This document shows positions 1 to 13,900 of a stretch of 64,000 bases of DNA, one piece after another. This DNA comes from Ichthyophonus hoferi (lineage: Eukaryota; Opisthokonta; Ichthyosporea; Ichthyophonida; Ichthyophonidae): assembly GCA_002751075.1 (NCBI GenBank), contig NAOQ01000300.1:18740-82739 (forward strand). Reading direction: 5' to 3'. Under the pieces are notes generated by a model. That model was given only the letters and a program-made list of their open reading frames with translations. It did no database searches and had not been told where the DNA came from. A program made the position numbers and the translations under genes. Position 1 is the first letter of the stretch, and every line of letters starts with the position of its first letter.

Positions 1-229
1 ACCCCTAGTCTACTGACCCCATGTCTCGGGGGAAGGTGGATGGTAGATAGTGGGTACGGGGAGCCTTTGCTTAAAGCATTAAGAGATAATAAACCAATTG
101 CGGTGTGGTCACAGGAAAAATAGGAGGGCAAGTGCAGCATATACGTAAGGATGTGCATGTACCAGGGCAGGTGCCCATATATATGAAGGTAGGACGGTAG
201 AACAGTAGGACACAAGGGCTCCCCCTTAC

Positions 230-3200
230 CTCAGGCTGGTCCTGCACGGTACTCTGTTCAATAGCATGCGGGTCTTCAAGCTGCATAGCGATTACCTCTA
301 GAAGCAATCAACTAGTATAAGGGGGAGAGTACATAGGGAAAGGGAAAGGAAAGAAAAGAGAGAGGAAGGACATAGGATAGAGTGGGAGATATGCATCATG
401 TTCACCTAAGAATATATGCATAGAGGTGTGTTCCTATATGTATACATACATAAACAGATATGCTTATGCATATATATATATATAAGCATACGCACCGGCG
501 TATACCTATGCATATGTCTATAGATACCTATGCATATGTCTATAGGTGTGCCTCACTATGCTCACATATATACACACATATGCACATGTTTACAAATACA
601 TAACTGCCTGCCAGTAGGCCTCACCCACCTAGGCTCCAGTTAAGCCTATCCACTAATTCCTCTTGCTCCACCAGTTGCTGTGTCAGCGTAGTCAGCTGCT
701 CTTTAGAAGCCGCATCGCCCTCCAGGTCATATTGCACCTAACCACCTCCACATAGTCAGCCTACCCCGTCTATACTACACGACCACACACCATCACAGCT
801 CTGGTCACCTTCACACTCTGTACAAGGATATCAGTTTAACCCATCTGCCTAGTCAAATATATGTTATGCGTCAATGGGACGATAGATCATATAGTCTCTT
901 TCGGATTGGGTATAAATCATAGGTGTTAGTGCCCAGTTTTTAGTAATAGGTAATAGAAGAAACAAGGGATAGCCAGTCAGTTTGAAGTAAGGTGAGAGAG
1001 GTCATTGGCTACGGGGGAAAAGAAAAAAACAATGATTAATAACAACCCCAATCACGGAAGATGTTTACATAGCCAGCGTTTATTGGCCGTGATGGTGAAT
1101 AGATGATGAAGCCAATAGATATGACTGGATGCAATACGATTGTACATCACCAATCATTTCCCCCAGCCATAGTAAGTAGAAACACATGTAATAATAATAA
1201 GGATGAGGCACCTAGGATTGAATGGTATGTGGTATGTATTGTTAGCCGTGCATGGGGTTTATGGTATGTAATTGTTCGTCCACCAGTGGTGGTATCTGGG
1301 TATCTATTGCGGGAAGGTCATTTACAACAATTGCCATTTAGGCAGGTGTGCAGCCAGGCAGTTATTTATAAATGTACTTGGGTAGGGGTTAGTAGGTCTA
1401 TGACCATAGGAACATGTTTGGGAGAGCACATATCAAGGAGCATACCAACCACAAAGATAATTAGAAAGGAGGTTAAAAAAAAGACATCGAGGTACCTGCC
1501 ATGCCTCCACCGAATCTACCACCTCCACCATAGCTGCACTCGCCTCATCTCGTCTCTGTGTTATGCTTTCTTGCTCTAGTACAAGGTCCTCCTTACTGCT
1601 AGTACTGGCCCACTACAGAAAAGGAGGAGGGGCCCATCAGAGGTAGGTGAAAGGCAATACAAGATGCGGGTGGTGAGATGGAGTAAAAGATGGGATACAT
1701 TACATATGAGGGCTGGAAGACAGTGGGAAATGATCTGAAAACCAATAACAGTATGGAATGAGATACACCATCACAGCCCATTATAAAGTGTGGGTATTGC
1801 ATAGCCAATGGCTATGCATGACCAATCACAGTACACACACAGCATAAGAACACAGGGCCAACAGCCATACAGACCTGTTGGAACTCCTCATAGTAACTGT
1901 CGGTGTCCTGTGACATGGGCTCCATCTCACTCACAGGGGTGGATTGACCTTCAAGCTCAGGAAGGTGGGGGACCTGTACATCACAGAAGGACATGCCAGG
2001 TGATGGAAAAATACATTAATACCATACCATGTACCAACCAGGCATACCATCCCATATTAGGATTATCCTACACCTACCGGAGAAAGAGAACCACCAGAAC
2101 GGGTAGGACTAGAGGGGAGGGTGGAAGTGGTTGACCAGGTGGCAGACAGTGAGGATCGATCAGCTACGTCACGGGGAGAAGAGGAGAAAGCACATCTTAG
2201 AACGCGGACCATCAGAGTATTCAGCCAGGTGGTGTATGTCTCTTCGTCAGGGAAGCCTACTATGAGTGGGGTACGTGGCTTGGTCCAACCCCTTGCCTCT
2301 TTGGGCTCCTTGCTAAACTGTATCTCTATGCTCAGGGGGGCTAAGGTAGACCCCGTCACAGCCAGATAGGCGAGGGGCAGGGCAAACCTGTACACAGGGG
2401 GTTAGAGGGGAGAGAGCCGTAGAGAGTTTAGCAGGGGTAGTGTAGAAAGGCGTGCTATACATTGCATGGTGTCTCTATGAGCTATTGGGTGGAGTGTATG
2501 CCCAGGTAGATAGTAATATCTAAGGGCGTACAGTCACTCCTGCAATCAGCAGTTTGATGCAACTCAACCCAGGTATTATCCCTCATATACACGCACATAC
2601 AATATCAACCATATATTGCCATCCTTTTCCATCTGCCTACCCTCCCTCCCATGCAACCCAGTTTCACATGCACCGATATAGCCAGTCGGGGTGTAGGCAA
2701 GCCGACAATATGAGGAGATGAACGCCTAGAATAGGACACGAATACAGACCACCTGCACAGTAACAGTCATAGAAGGTAAACACATACCGATATTGGAATT
2801 GCTTCCCATCCCTCCCGCCTAGAAATGAACTGATCCGCTTGCACACTACCAGCTGGCGGTCAAACAGAAACAGGTGACGGTCCTTGGATCGGGTTCTATG
2901 CTGAGGGCTCTCCTCCGCCTCGCTCTCCAGCACCATGGGGCCTAACTGGTCAGCCACATCAGGAGGACTGGGCATGTCTAGGATACTCTCCACTAATTTC
3001 ACTACCTGGTCTTTCTCCCGCTGGACCTCGTTTACCTGGCTCGCCAGGGCCTAGGGAGAATATGATAGGGAGTATGTTGGAGGTAGAAAAAAAAAAAGGT
3101 GTGGATGGGGTAGAGAGAGGAAGAGACGGAAAGGTTTTAGTATACCCATGACTGCATAATAGGGGTTGTAATAAAGATCAGATTGGTAGATCAGTTGCTA

Positions 3201-4826
3201 GGCAACAGTCTTCTTTCTAATGAATACCATAAGACCATACAGTAGACCAAACAAAATTATGATTAGAACCCATCATATTACAGCTATGCACATATGAAAC
3301 GAAAAGAACACACGCCATTGGACGCCAATCTATCGTCATAGAAACCACCCCTACCAACCTGAACGACTTCACTGGCAGCCTCCAGTTCAGTGAGCCCTCG
3401 GTACCCTTCAGAAGAATACTTAATCATTTCCCTGATCAAGAGGGGGTATTTTAACAACCTCTGTACTGGTTTGATTAGGTAGGAGGCTAGATTAAGGCCC
3501 TTACCCGTCAACTAGAGAGGGAGAAGGAGAGGGCAAAAGAAAGAGTGGTGTTAAATGATGGGGGAAAGGATAGTAAGAAGATGCTTAGATAGGATTAGGA
3601 TGTAGATGCTTGCATTGGGGCCTCCATAAGAGGAGAAGGGAAAGCGATTAACACTAAGAGGGTGTAGGATATGGGGTAGTTTCTCTCGTTATTCTGCTTC
3701 ATTTTACTGCTCATACTGTTTGTCTCCCCTTCCTCCCCCCATCTCTTAAACCCAATATCTCCCTTTTTGCTTTCTGTACCAATAGCCATCCTGTCCTACT
3801 ATATGTACTCACCTTCTGTCGTTCGGTCAACCATAATTGGAGGGCAGGATTATCCTTGGAAGCCTGGGCCAATAGCTTGTCGGCAGCACTAAAACTAGTA
3901 CAGTAAGTAATAATAGCCTCAGAACCCTGGGATATCTCAGAAAAGCAGGGCCCTACATCGGGGTACCACTCCTACTTGGTGCATGGTGTAAATATGTGTA
4001 GGGTAGGGGAAGGAGAAGGAGGAAGGAGGAAGGAGGGGATAGGGGCAAGTAAGATACAAGGGTATACATATATACAAGGAAAATCCGAGAAAATCTGAAT
4101 GTCAAAGAAGAAAACAACTAGATTAACTAGATAAAAAGATGTATATATAAAGAAAGAAAGTGAGCAAATAGGTGTATGCTACCAGAAGAAAGATACAAAG
4201 AAGCAATAAAAAAAGAAAACAAACAGCCACAATGACTTATACACAGTAAGGCAGAAAAGATACATAAAGCTATAAATCACGAGGTTGGCCCACCAAACGT
4301 GAATAAAGCCACAAGCCAAGCTTTGAAACGTAAACCCTGTTGTATTTACCATGTCACATCTTTACACTCACCCCACCCTCCATCGAGCACGAGCACCAAG
4401 ATTATCCTACCAACTACAAGGATAATACTTTCCATATCCATTTGGCATAATTTGTATAATAAAGAATAAGTAAGAAAAGGGCCTAAAATATCTAAAGTTA
4501 TGCACAGCTCAAGATGAGCGGAGAGATGGCTTCTTATTAGAAACACACTTTCCACAACACCATACAGATATCCTGGTCTATATAGCATAACATGCTAAAT
4601 GTTCATGCCTTACCTGGAGAGAATCGAGAAAGCAAGCGGCCTGAAGATGAACCTGTTCAATATTTCCAAATACAATAGCCCATTGTTCCTTTCCAAATCC
4701 TGGTATATTAGCGTCGAAAGATGGAATGAAATAATTCGCAATAGTAAACTCCAAATCGTCTACATAAGCCTTTTCCGTGGTTAACAGCTCGGTCATAACC
4801 AGCTCGAGTTTCTCTTCTGCTAACAT
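230..4826 (-). CDS. Dbl-family Rho guanine nucleotide exchange factor (DH-PH), 3' part off the window
   Basis: Activates Rho-family GTPases by GDP release. Nine exons are read on the minus strand: 4614-4826, 3813-3971, 3359-3511, 2788-3050, 2078-2387, 1875-1973, 1496-1612, 629-737 and 230-297. They give 497 codons in phase and continue past the left edge. The DH domain fills the first three exons and the start of the fourth; it begins with VMTELLTTEKAYVDDL and holds the conserved CR3 helix LIKPVQRLLKYPLLI. The PH domain follows, with HLFLFDRQLVVCKR in its first strands and ending near ETYTTWLNTL. Acidic, glutamine-rich, coiled-coil-like sequence comes next (629-737 and 1496-1612). The ATG at 4826 lies almost at the DH start and an in-frame TAA sits 24 bases upstream. 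An upstream exon joined through the AG just before it cannot be excluded. The family is clear, but the subfamily is not recognised. Confidence 0.85.
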
Positions 4827-6912
4827 GTTGACGAAGTAAGCTCCTGCTTAACACGACGTCAAAGCTGAGAACTCGTTACTTATATGTACTTTTGATTATT
4901 TTTTTAAAACCTCAAATCCAGTAGTGTCCAGTGTCGCTAGGAGAACGGAAATATTTGCCTGCCATATAAGGCGAATTAAAGTCTTCCCAATAGCGCAACC
5001 TCGTATTATTTCTTATGTCTAACTGGGCTAGACGTCTTTAAAAGTATTAATTAGTCAATGAATGGATTCAGATTTAAATAAATAGTCGCAGATAATTTCA
5101 ATTAACATAATTAACATAATATCTCCTTTATGGTGCTACCCATTAGATGAATGACGATAGGACGTGCAAGAAGCCTGTATTTCTAAAATTGAAATCGTAT
5201 ACGTAAAAGACATGTTGCTAAATAATGCAGCATAGTAGCAGTTCTAGACACAGAATTTTACTATTACAGGATGTTAAAACAGAAATATTTAATTTATTTA
5301 GATATTTCTTTATATAGCTATAATCATTTAATATCATTAGCAATTATTATAACATTTCTAGTCTGGGAAAATAGTTAATGTTAAATGGCAATCCAAGATG
5401 ATCTATCTCAAAATTGAACCAGCCAGTAATAGGTCCTGCAACTATACTATAAGCCATTTCCAATCATATGTTTTGGGGTTCAGATAACACACTGCTTAGG
5501 CATTCTGCATAAAGCAAGTCCTACTGATCGCTTTAATAATAAAAGTATGTCTTAGTATATCTGAACTCCTTGTACGCAAAGGAAAGGGACACGTCAAAAC
5601 GCACCTTAATGCAGCACTCTCTCTCCTTTTAAATGAATATAGGTCACTGGAACGCTCCTGTCTCTACTTCTTATTTCCAACAGGATACGAGATTGGATCT
5701 AATATCGCTACAACCTGCAGTCTTTATTTTCATATAATCATCCCGTATATAGAAAACATACATTATCTCTTTACAACGGCTGCTATTATAACTATACCCC
5801 TATATCTTACATATTATCAAAAAAGTATATAGTTTTAAGATAAGCAGAGACAAAATAGCTTGTGTTATTGTGAAATGGTTTTTTGAAATGCGGTAAACCT
5901 CTCCATCGTATTGACTTTTTGATTAGTAGTGAACAAAAACCATTTGATTGAAATGGGACCATAGATAGATATAATGATGTGTAATTGGAAGGCGTAAAAT
6001 TACCCAATCTCTAAACGTATCATACACAATCCTATCTCAACCCCACACAGATATTAATACACAAATTTTATCTTGGTATTTAGTTATTTTTCTTTTTTTT
6101 TCTTGACCTTGCCTCCCAGAGCCAGTCAACCAAACTATGTTAACATTTTTTCACTGGCTTTTTCCCAGCCAATACAATACAATTGGCATAGGAATATATC
6201 ATTTCTGTGGAATCAATAAAATAGCAGCATATATTTGTTAATGCTTGCTAAGTTTTTTAACCGGGTAGATAATTGCTGATAAATCAGTACGCGATCCTTC
6301 TTGAAGTACATCCTTTACCGTTTCTTGTCCAAGGCATTTCGATCAAGAGAAGGCAAAAGTTGATTAAGGAAAGTTATTGATCGTAACCGTTCCAAATAGA
6401 AAAACTTGTACTTAATTCACTTTCAATAAATCATGGTTTCAAGCCCAGACCAATAAAACTGCAACACCCAGTTGGCAACTATTATTACTGGATGGAAACG
6501 AACCTCCATTTCTTATCTGTGTATCATGACCTTTGTCTGATGAAAAAACTTTGGGTACCAATCACCACATGCTATTAAGCAAGACTAGAATACTACTAAG
6601 TATGCAAAGGCTAACCATCGTGCAGTATGATTCTAAATATACTCTAACACATCGATATAAAGTATCACCATACCAATTTAGCTTAAAATAGAGTATTACA
6701 TCTATTGCAAACCAAAAAATAATAATAATAAAAATAATAAAAGCAGTCTGGAGAGTTATCGTACCTCTAATGCATTTAGGCTAATTGTGCATTAAAAAGA
6801 GAACTCCATTATAGAATTCCTAATTTGACCTAACACTAAATGGTTTAAGGTGAGCTAAGTACAAATCAACTGTGACTATATGAAATTAACATGTAACATG
6901 CAGAAGAGCATA
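4827..6912. other. Intergenic spacer between RhoGEF and MUTYH
   Basis: AT-rich sequence of 2.1 kb between two minus-strand genes, so it should hold the RhoGEF promoter and the MUTYH 3' end. I see no open frame with coding character. The one distinct element is the dispersed repeat copy at 5273-5665. Confidence 0.6.
5273..5665 (+). repeat. Dispersed repeat, copy A
   Basis: About 390 bases that align in the same orientation with 56118-56513, at roughly 70-75% identity by eye. Shared blocks include ATTTCTTTATATAGCTAT, AGTCTGGGAAAATAGT, CCAAGATGATCTAT and TCTTAGTATATCTG. Both copies start at TGTTAAAACA and end near GAATATAGG plus about 20 bases. There is no coding frame, no pol III box and no visible terminal inverted repeat. 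It is probably an old non-autonomous mobile element, but the class is unknown. Confidence 0.7.
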
Positions 6913-9900
6913 TTATTTCTTCTTAGGATTCTTGAAAAACGTATCAATGGTGTGCTGTTGTGGGTCAGGTTTCCGAGCACCCTTATTTGACCTACCCTTA
7001 CTCCTTGAACCCTAAAAAACAAAGTTGAAAGTGCTTATCAGTTAATTTGCTAATAATATTTTTCCTACCATTTAGGCATATATCAGTGAAATATAACACA
7101 GTAAGATTTCATAAATTTGGTCATGGTCAAATTGCCTGCCACAGTTACTGTATTTCTGTTCAATGATTAGTTAGAGACAATTCCATCAATTCCAGAACCA
7201 AAATTAGATTTCTGCCCCATCTAGTCTCTTTTATTCTCTTCATCCTAAAACAGGACATCATTCGTTGTAGTAATCCCCAACCACGCCTTCACAACTTCCA
7301 TACGGAGTTTACATCAAATTCATACCAGTACTCACCTTTGGGCCATTATTTGCTGTGGCATCCTCGAATACTTTAAATACCTTCCGCATGGCTGTGGATA
7401 AGGCCGAGGTCTGTCCGAAGGGAAAATTAATCACACCACAGTGACAAATGCTCCTATCACCCCCCTCTTCCCCCAACCCATCTAGCCCACTTTATCAATT
7501 ATAAATAACTTTTCATCTCCACACCTCATTGTAGTTGTTCTCTAGTCCCACACTCCTTGCATACTCAACCCATACAACATAATCTTGTTTGTGAGAATCT
7601 ACATGGGCAGATTCAACAATGTCCTCTATACTGTACAAGCATAGTGCAGCCTTGACGACAGTAACACAAAGAAAATGTTGAAAGAGAGAGATAATGAAAA
7701 AGGAATAAAAGATCTGAGAGGAACTATGGAAGTTATGAATACACCAGAACAGATAGGCCAGTAGGTTTAATAAATAGGCAGTGTAATTAAACCAAATGTA
7801 GCTGGCAGAAGTATGTAATGCATAGTCCACATTTATCCCCTATTATATACCTCCAAATCACCGTGATTAATCCATTTCAGTGCCTGCCCCTTTAGGTCGC
7901 TGTGGAAGGTTAGATCATGTGTCAGGGCCCAAGTTTGATAGCAATAAGAGTTCATTTATGGACCACATCGTTATTTTAACTTTGCTTGTGTATTATAGTT
8001 ATATATATAAGTACTTTTATGCCAATGTGCAAGATATCCATATATATGCGTCCAGCTGTAGTTTTGCATGAGTGAAGGCGTGAAGGAGTAAATACATCCC
8101 AATAGAAATACAACCATAAGATGTAAGTAAAACAAGACAATATTAACATGAAATACCACAACCAAATCTACTTACCCAATTGCAGCAGGTTCAACCGTGA
8201 GTGGAACCTCTACAGATTCGACCAGGTAGGTGTGATGGATGTGGGAAAACTGATGCCGCACAGACCCTGTGGGTCCCACAGTGGGCCTGTCAACACACTG
8301 ATCATAGCTGTCTATACACTATATTGAGGGTTAACTTAGGTATAACAGGGACCTATTGCAAAAACATTTATAAAACCATACCAGATACAGCCAAGAATAT
8401 CAAATAAAATAAAGTCTACAAGGTCCTTCAGAATACCTATTATCCAACCTCCGGTACTGTGGGTAAGCATATGGATAAACTAAATGGTTCTCGTTCAATC
8501 TGTCCCTCATGATCGCCCTACATACACACATACCACAGTCATTTCGTTGGCTGCCACCAGGCAGTGTCAAGTCTAGACTGTTAAAACACCGGGAATTCAT
8601 AGCCTTTTTGCGACTGGTGTAGGATGGCTTGTCCTCGTCCCCTTCAAGGGTACAGCTTGGAAATTCCCACAGACCTGCCAGTAGACCTGGAAAGGGAGGG
8701 GAAAGAGTGAGATAACATGTGATAAGAACTATATGTACAGTGCAAGAGCCATATCAATCTCTTCCCACCATCTTTACATTCCTTTCATTAAGTAGTGTCC
8801 AATTACTTACTTCACGGATTTCTATGTACCAATGAAGAATAATGGCATGCTCATTAAGGAATAGATCTTGCCAGTATCAACTAAGGCTATCCCCCCATCC
8901 CATATACCCTCTTCTCTTCCCACCATCACCTGTCTCAGGCCGGCGGACTAGCAGATACTGGACCTCGCCCTCTCCTCCATCCTGGAATACCACACATACA
9001 CACACTGTCTCTTGTTTTGGCTTCTTTTTTTCTCCTTTGAAGGGGTATGCTGTCACGGTTATTCGTGGCAAGCCGGCTACATGTGGAGGAAAAGAAAATA
9101 GAATTAATATTGATGAGATAGAAAAATAAAACATAGATAACAGTGGAAGGCTAGCAAGAAAAAATATAGACAAATTAAAGGAAAGGTAGAATAGTTAGTT
9201 ATTTTCCCTACCAATAGGATATTGTCATAACGGACCACACCTTGCAAAGTTATTTAACACCCAAACACTAACATCAGCACATACTTAAATAATCAAATCT
9301 ACAAGCATAAAGCATATGGCTCAACACTAACAAACCAATAAAGATAAAAATATAAAACAATTCTAACAAAACCCTCATTGATAACCCACTCATTTATAAA
9401 AGATAGTTGACTAAGCAGACTGTCCTATAGTTTATTGGGTTGTTTTGTCTTATGATTTATTGGGAAGCTTCGTTGCAAGCAAAGATGCACTGACATGCCA
9501 GTTATTACCTTAGAGCACAGATTATTAAATACTCCTAGTATAGTATAATGTAGTACAGTATAGTAGAGTAAAGTATAATATAACATAGTATAGTACGGTA
9601 GAGTGAGGTTCAACACATACCTGTATCATCTCCAGGGGGCCCACATAAACTACAACTACTATCTGAGCTCATAGCTGCTTCAGCAACAAAGAAAAACATG
9701 ACATGGAGTACAGAGTTGTTAGCTTTATTTCCTTCTTCAAAATGTACGTTTGTCTATACCCTTCCTCGATGGCTCCTTTCCCGGCTCTATCTGTTCATTT
9801 AATCTTTGTCTGATTAATGCTATGCAATTGTCCATTGGTTCACTTACACATGCAGTAGCTTGTACCCTTCACCCCTGTTGTTATCTGTCGTATGTGACAT

Positions 9901-10918
9901 ATACCTTCGTTTCTTTTGGAAACACTTCTCCTTTTGTTTCAAATATATGTCTATGCTCACTCTAGTTCTTATCCAATATCCAATGCCATATGTCTCCTGC
10001 ATATTCCTACACCTCCCTTCAATTCCCGCAACACACAACCACTTAACCAAATAAGCCAACATAAATACCATAGCGACAACTATGACCATGGCCCAAATCA
10101 CAACCATCATTGCAGTTACATTCATCTATCTAATAATGGAATGCAAAAGGGAAAATATTTACCAAATAATAAATCTTAAAAAAAATACCATATTTCAACA
10201 GAAAACTCCCTTCCTATTATTTACCCTTGGATTCAGCGGCTGATGTTTTCATTATTAATATATCTTGATTATTCTGTTCGTGCCATTTTACCTATAGTGG
10301 TGGTTTCACTTAAGAGTGGGGCTAGCTACACACACAATGGTATGTTTTTTAAAAAACTTTGGTAGAAGAAAGAGACAGAGTAAAAAAAAAAAAAGAAAAA
10401 AAAAGGGGATGGATTAGAAGTGATGTAGAAATGATGGGTATTGGTGTAGACAATAATAGGTAGAATATTTATCATCGCCAATAAATATAATAAAACATGT
10501 ACATATGTGCAGAAACAGGTTGATTCTCGCGGCAATTCGCGACAAAAGGCACCGAAATAGATGGAGAGAAAGAGACAGATAAAAGAACAGAATGCATGAA
10601 AATGTTTAGCATATAAGATAAAAAGAATAAAATATAGTAGAAAAAATAGTTAGGGTCCAAAGCCTACCTCAGCAAGACCACGGCAATGGGAAGATACTGG
10701 GCAGGAAGCACACACGGGATTCTTAGGTGTACACACAGTAGCGCCCAGCTCCATGAGGGACTGGTTGAAGTCCCCAGGCCTATCTGCAGGTACCAGCTGC
10801 TTGGCTAGGGCCCTAGACCGAGGATCAGTCTTACTCGTGAGAGAGGCCAAAGGAATATTAAGTAATTACGTGCACATATAGACATATGCATGTACATACA
10901 TAGATATCCACCCTTGAG

Positions 10919-10951
<33 letters not shown>

Positions 10952-13900
10952 ATGCATAAGAGAACACGGTTATTAACATATGGGCGTATACAACCACATG
11001 CATATATGTATGGACATATACCGATATATATGTATATTTGTATACATCAACAAGCTAGTATCAAAGCTTACCAAATATGGTTCAAGTTAGCCGCAACCTT
11101 CACATCACAGCCAATAGCTCGCATGCGAGTCAGTACCCTCACCACATTGCCATCCAATAACTCTACTTGCTCATCATAGGCAATAGATGCTATGGCACCT
11201 GAGAATAGAATAAGTAGCGAGAGAGAAGAGGAGAGAGAGAAAAAACAACAATAATAAAAAGCATAGGGAAAACCAAAAATAAATAAATGAGAGGGAGTGA
11301 AGAATTTATAATGAGTTCATAACTGGAATAGTAACAGACCATAATGGAGGACAGGTAATAGTAAACAATAGTGCTGCTAGTAGCCAATAATATAGTTACA
11401 GCAACGGGATATTCATCAGGAGTGTAGGAAGAAAGTAGACAGAGTCTTATCCAGGAATAAAAAGGGGTCACGGGCTTGTACAAAAGCACATATGCAATTA
11501 AATATAGAAACATCAACAACCTAACCAATACCAATACTTCTTACGATATTAAATAACAAACATAAGCATGCTCTTATTCAGTCCCAAGCAAGACCCCAGT
11601 ACCCATCTAATCTCTTAGCCCAACACAAGTGTCAGTTTTCGTTCTAATTTTGTAATACAAATCAATCCACTTCCCTTTTATAATGAAAACAATAAAGACA
11701 TAGGAAAACAGTGAAGAGGGAAAATAGAAGGCTAAAGAACACATGATAGAGAGTGTATACCAGCTGTATAGGGGCCCACTCCAGGAATTGACTTGAGCAG
11801 TTCGCCTGCAGTGGCTGGTAGTTTTCCCGCATGGTCCGCCATTATCTGGGTACCATACATATGAGATAGGTAGGCAAGCAATGGTTTGATTAAATAACAA
11901 GTAGGCATATAATGGTCAATAAGATATGAAACAGAGAAAAACAAAGAGAAATAAACACCAAAATATAAAAATAAAAATGCATGAAGACAGGGGGTCATGG
12001 AGAGAGACTGCAGCATATGTTGATCAACAATAGCAATCACAATAACAATAGCATATAATGTATATACATAAGTGAAAGTTGGAGAGATGCAGATACAATA
12101 CCTTTTGGGCGCCCTCGTGTAATCTTCTTGCCCTAGAATAATAACCTAATCCAGACCACGCCTCGTTCACCTCCTGAAAGCCACCGGTCATTTATTGGTT
12201 ATGGAGACCTACATAATGTAAAGACCAATCACAGTCTGCCCATATCACACGGAATAAAAGTACATCATTGTGCAATATAAAGAAAAATTAAGTCAACAAT
12301 AAAAAATGTGGCCTCATGAAGGAACTGAGAAAAATAGAATAAACCAAAAACAAACAGGCACATGTAATAGGCAAGAAAACGGTGTCCTGGTATATCATGA
12401 TTGGTATAGATCATGCTGATTGTAGGAAAACAACCAATCATTCTATTCATTACCATCGACAGTGATCCAATACACAACGTGTAAATAACGCAGTCAATTG
12501 CATTTCCGATCACTTTAATGCAGCCCAATTACTGCACAAATAGGCATATAGTAGCCCTATATATAACTAAAACACGTACTGGCTAGAAGTCACACCTAGA
12601 TAACACCCACCTCCAGTGTAGCGCGGGAGAGTGCTTCAACAGATGGCCATCGCTAATTGAACCAGAACAGATGGTTAACTATATATAACAGTTATCATGC
12701 ACATGTGGGCCAGTCATACCAATTGCTATATCAGACCCATAACAAACATTCTATCTTGGATAGTATGATTATGCTTAGCCATATGTTGTTAAATAATGCA
12801 ATATGATGGAATGGAGTAGGGGTGTATGTATGCACCAGTGGCATACACCATCAAATTATCAAGCTATCATTGGGAACTAAGGCTGGATAGCCAAAATGAC
12901 TATAATAAATAGAGAGAATCCTACCATGGGCCAGCAAGTCTACACTTCTATAATGGCATCTAGTGGCATCTTCAAATTATCAAAAGTGGTATATATGTGA
13001 TGTGATAGTACGTAGGGGTATGTGACTATAATCAACAACAATCCAGTGCTTAGGTGTTAATACGAAACAAGAATGGAAAATGTGAGAAAAGCCAAGGCTA
13101 TGCGATATAATATTAGAGAAACAAAGCAATATATATATGGAGGTGAAGTGAGGCAGGTGTATAGAAACAGTGGATTTTAACACGGTCACTGCGCAACTCA
13201 GTGCACATGTTTTAAACCAATTCTATAAAACTGATAGGTAGAGATAAAAGAGGCACGACACATAGCAGAGGTAAAACGATTACCTTCATCCATCGACGAT
13301 AATAGTCCATCACTGTGACTACTTGGGTCTGTCGTTGTGTTTTGTAGTATTGTACAAATATAGGCGTTTGTGTATGTATAAATGTAAGTAAGATGGTAGT
13401 AATATAGGTATATGTGTACAAATAAACGCATGTATGGAAATATATCCATAAATGTGAGAACAAATGTGAGTAGGTTTGTAGGCACATATGCATGAGCATA
13501 TATATGTATGTGAATATAAAGGAAATAGTGTGGATGAGGCGGTTAGAACCAAAGCATACCCAACTATAAATATGTGCATAACACATTTAGTCATGGTAGC
13601 GTATTGCCTGAAAGTATCAAAGTGAAGTGACTGACTTTATCTACTAGCAAGTATCATTGATGGTAATGACCTCACTGTTGCGAGGGAGGCCATTTATACC
13701 TAATATATCTCTGGGGGATAGTGCAGTGAATCATAAGCAGTTTATGCCAAACACAGTGGGGGTGGGGCGGTGACACTTGCCTGCTGCAACATGATCTCTG
13801 ATACCCACACTGTTTAGAATAACATGTCAGTCATAGCGTCTATCTTCTATCAACCTCAATTATATTTAAATAGTAAACAATGTGCATCTTTATCAATCTC

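Noticed and set aside
1-60. Further RhoGEF exon at the left edge (AG at about 52 or 5)
   Set aside because: Only a few bases could be coding before the window ends, so frame and family cannot be judged.
1103-1579. 158-codon plus-strand open frame
   Set aside because: Overlaps and is antisense to a supported RhoGEF exon (1496-1612) and its intron; composition looks non-coding.
13198-13594. Three overlapping minus-strand open frames rich in Tyr, His and Ile
   Set aside because: They are MUTYH intron sequence read through TA-rich repeats; only 13284-13328 is a real exon, in a frame fixed by its neighbours.
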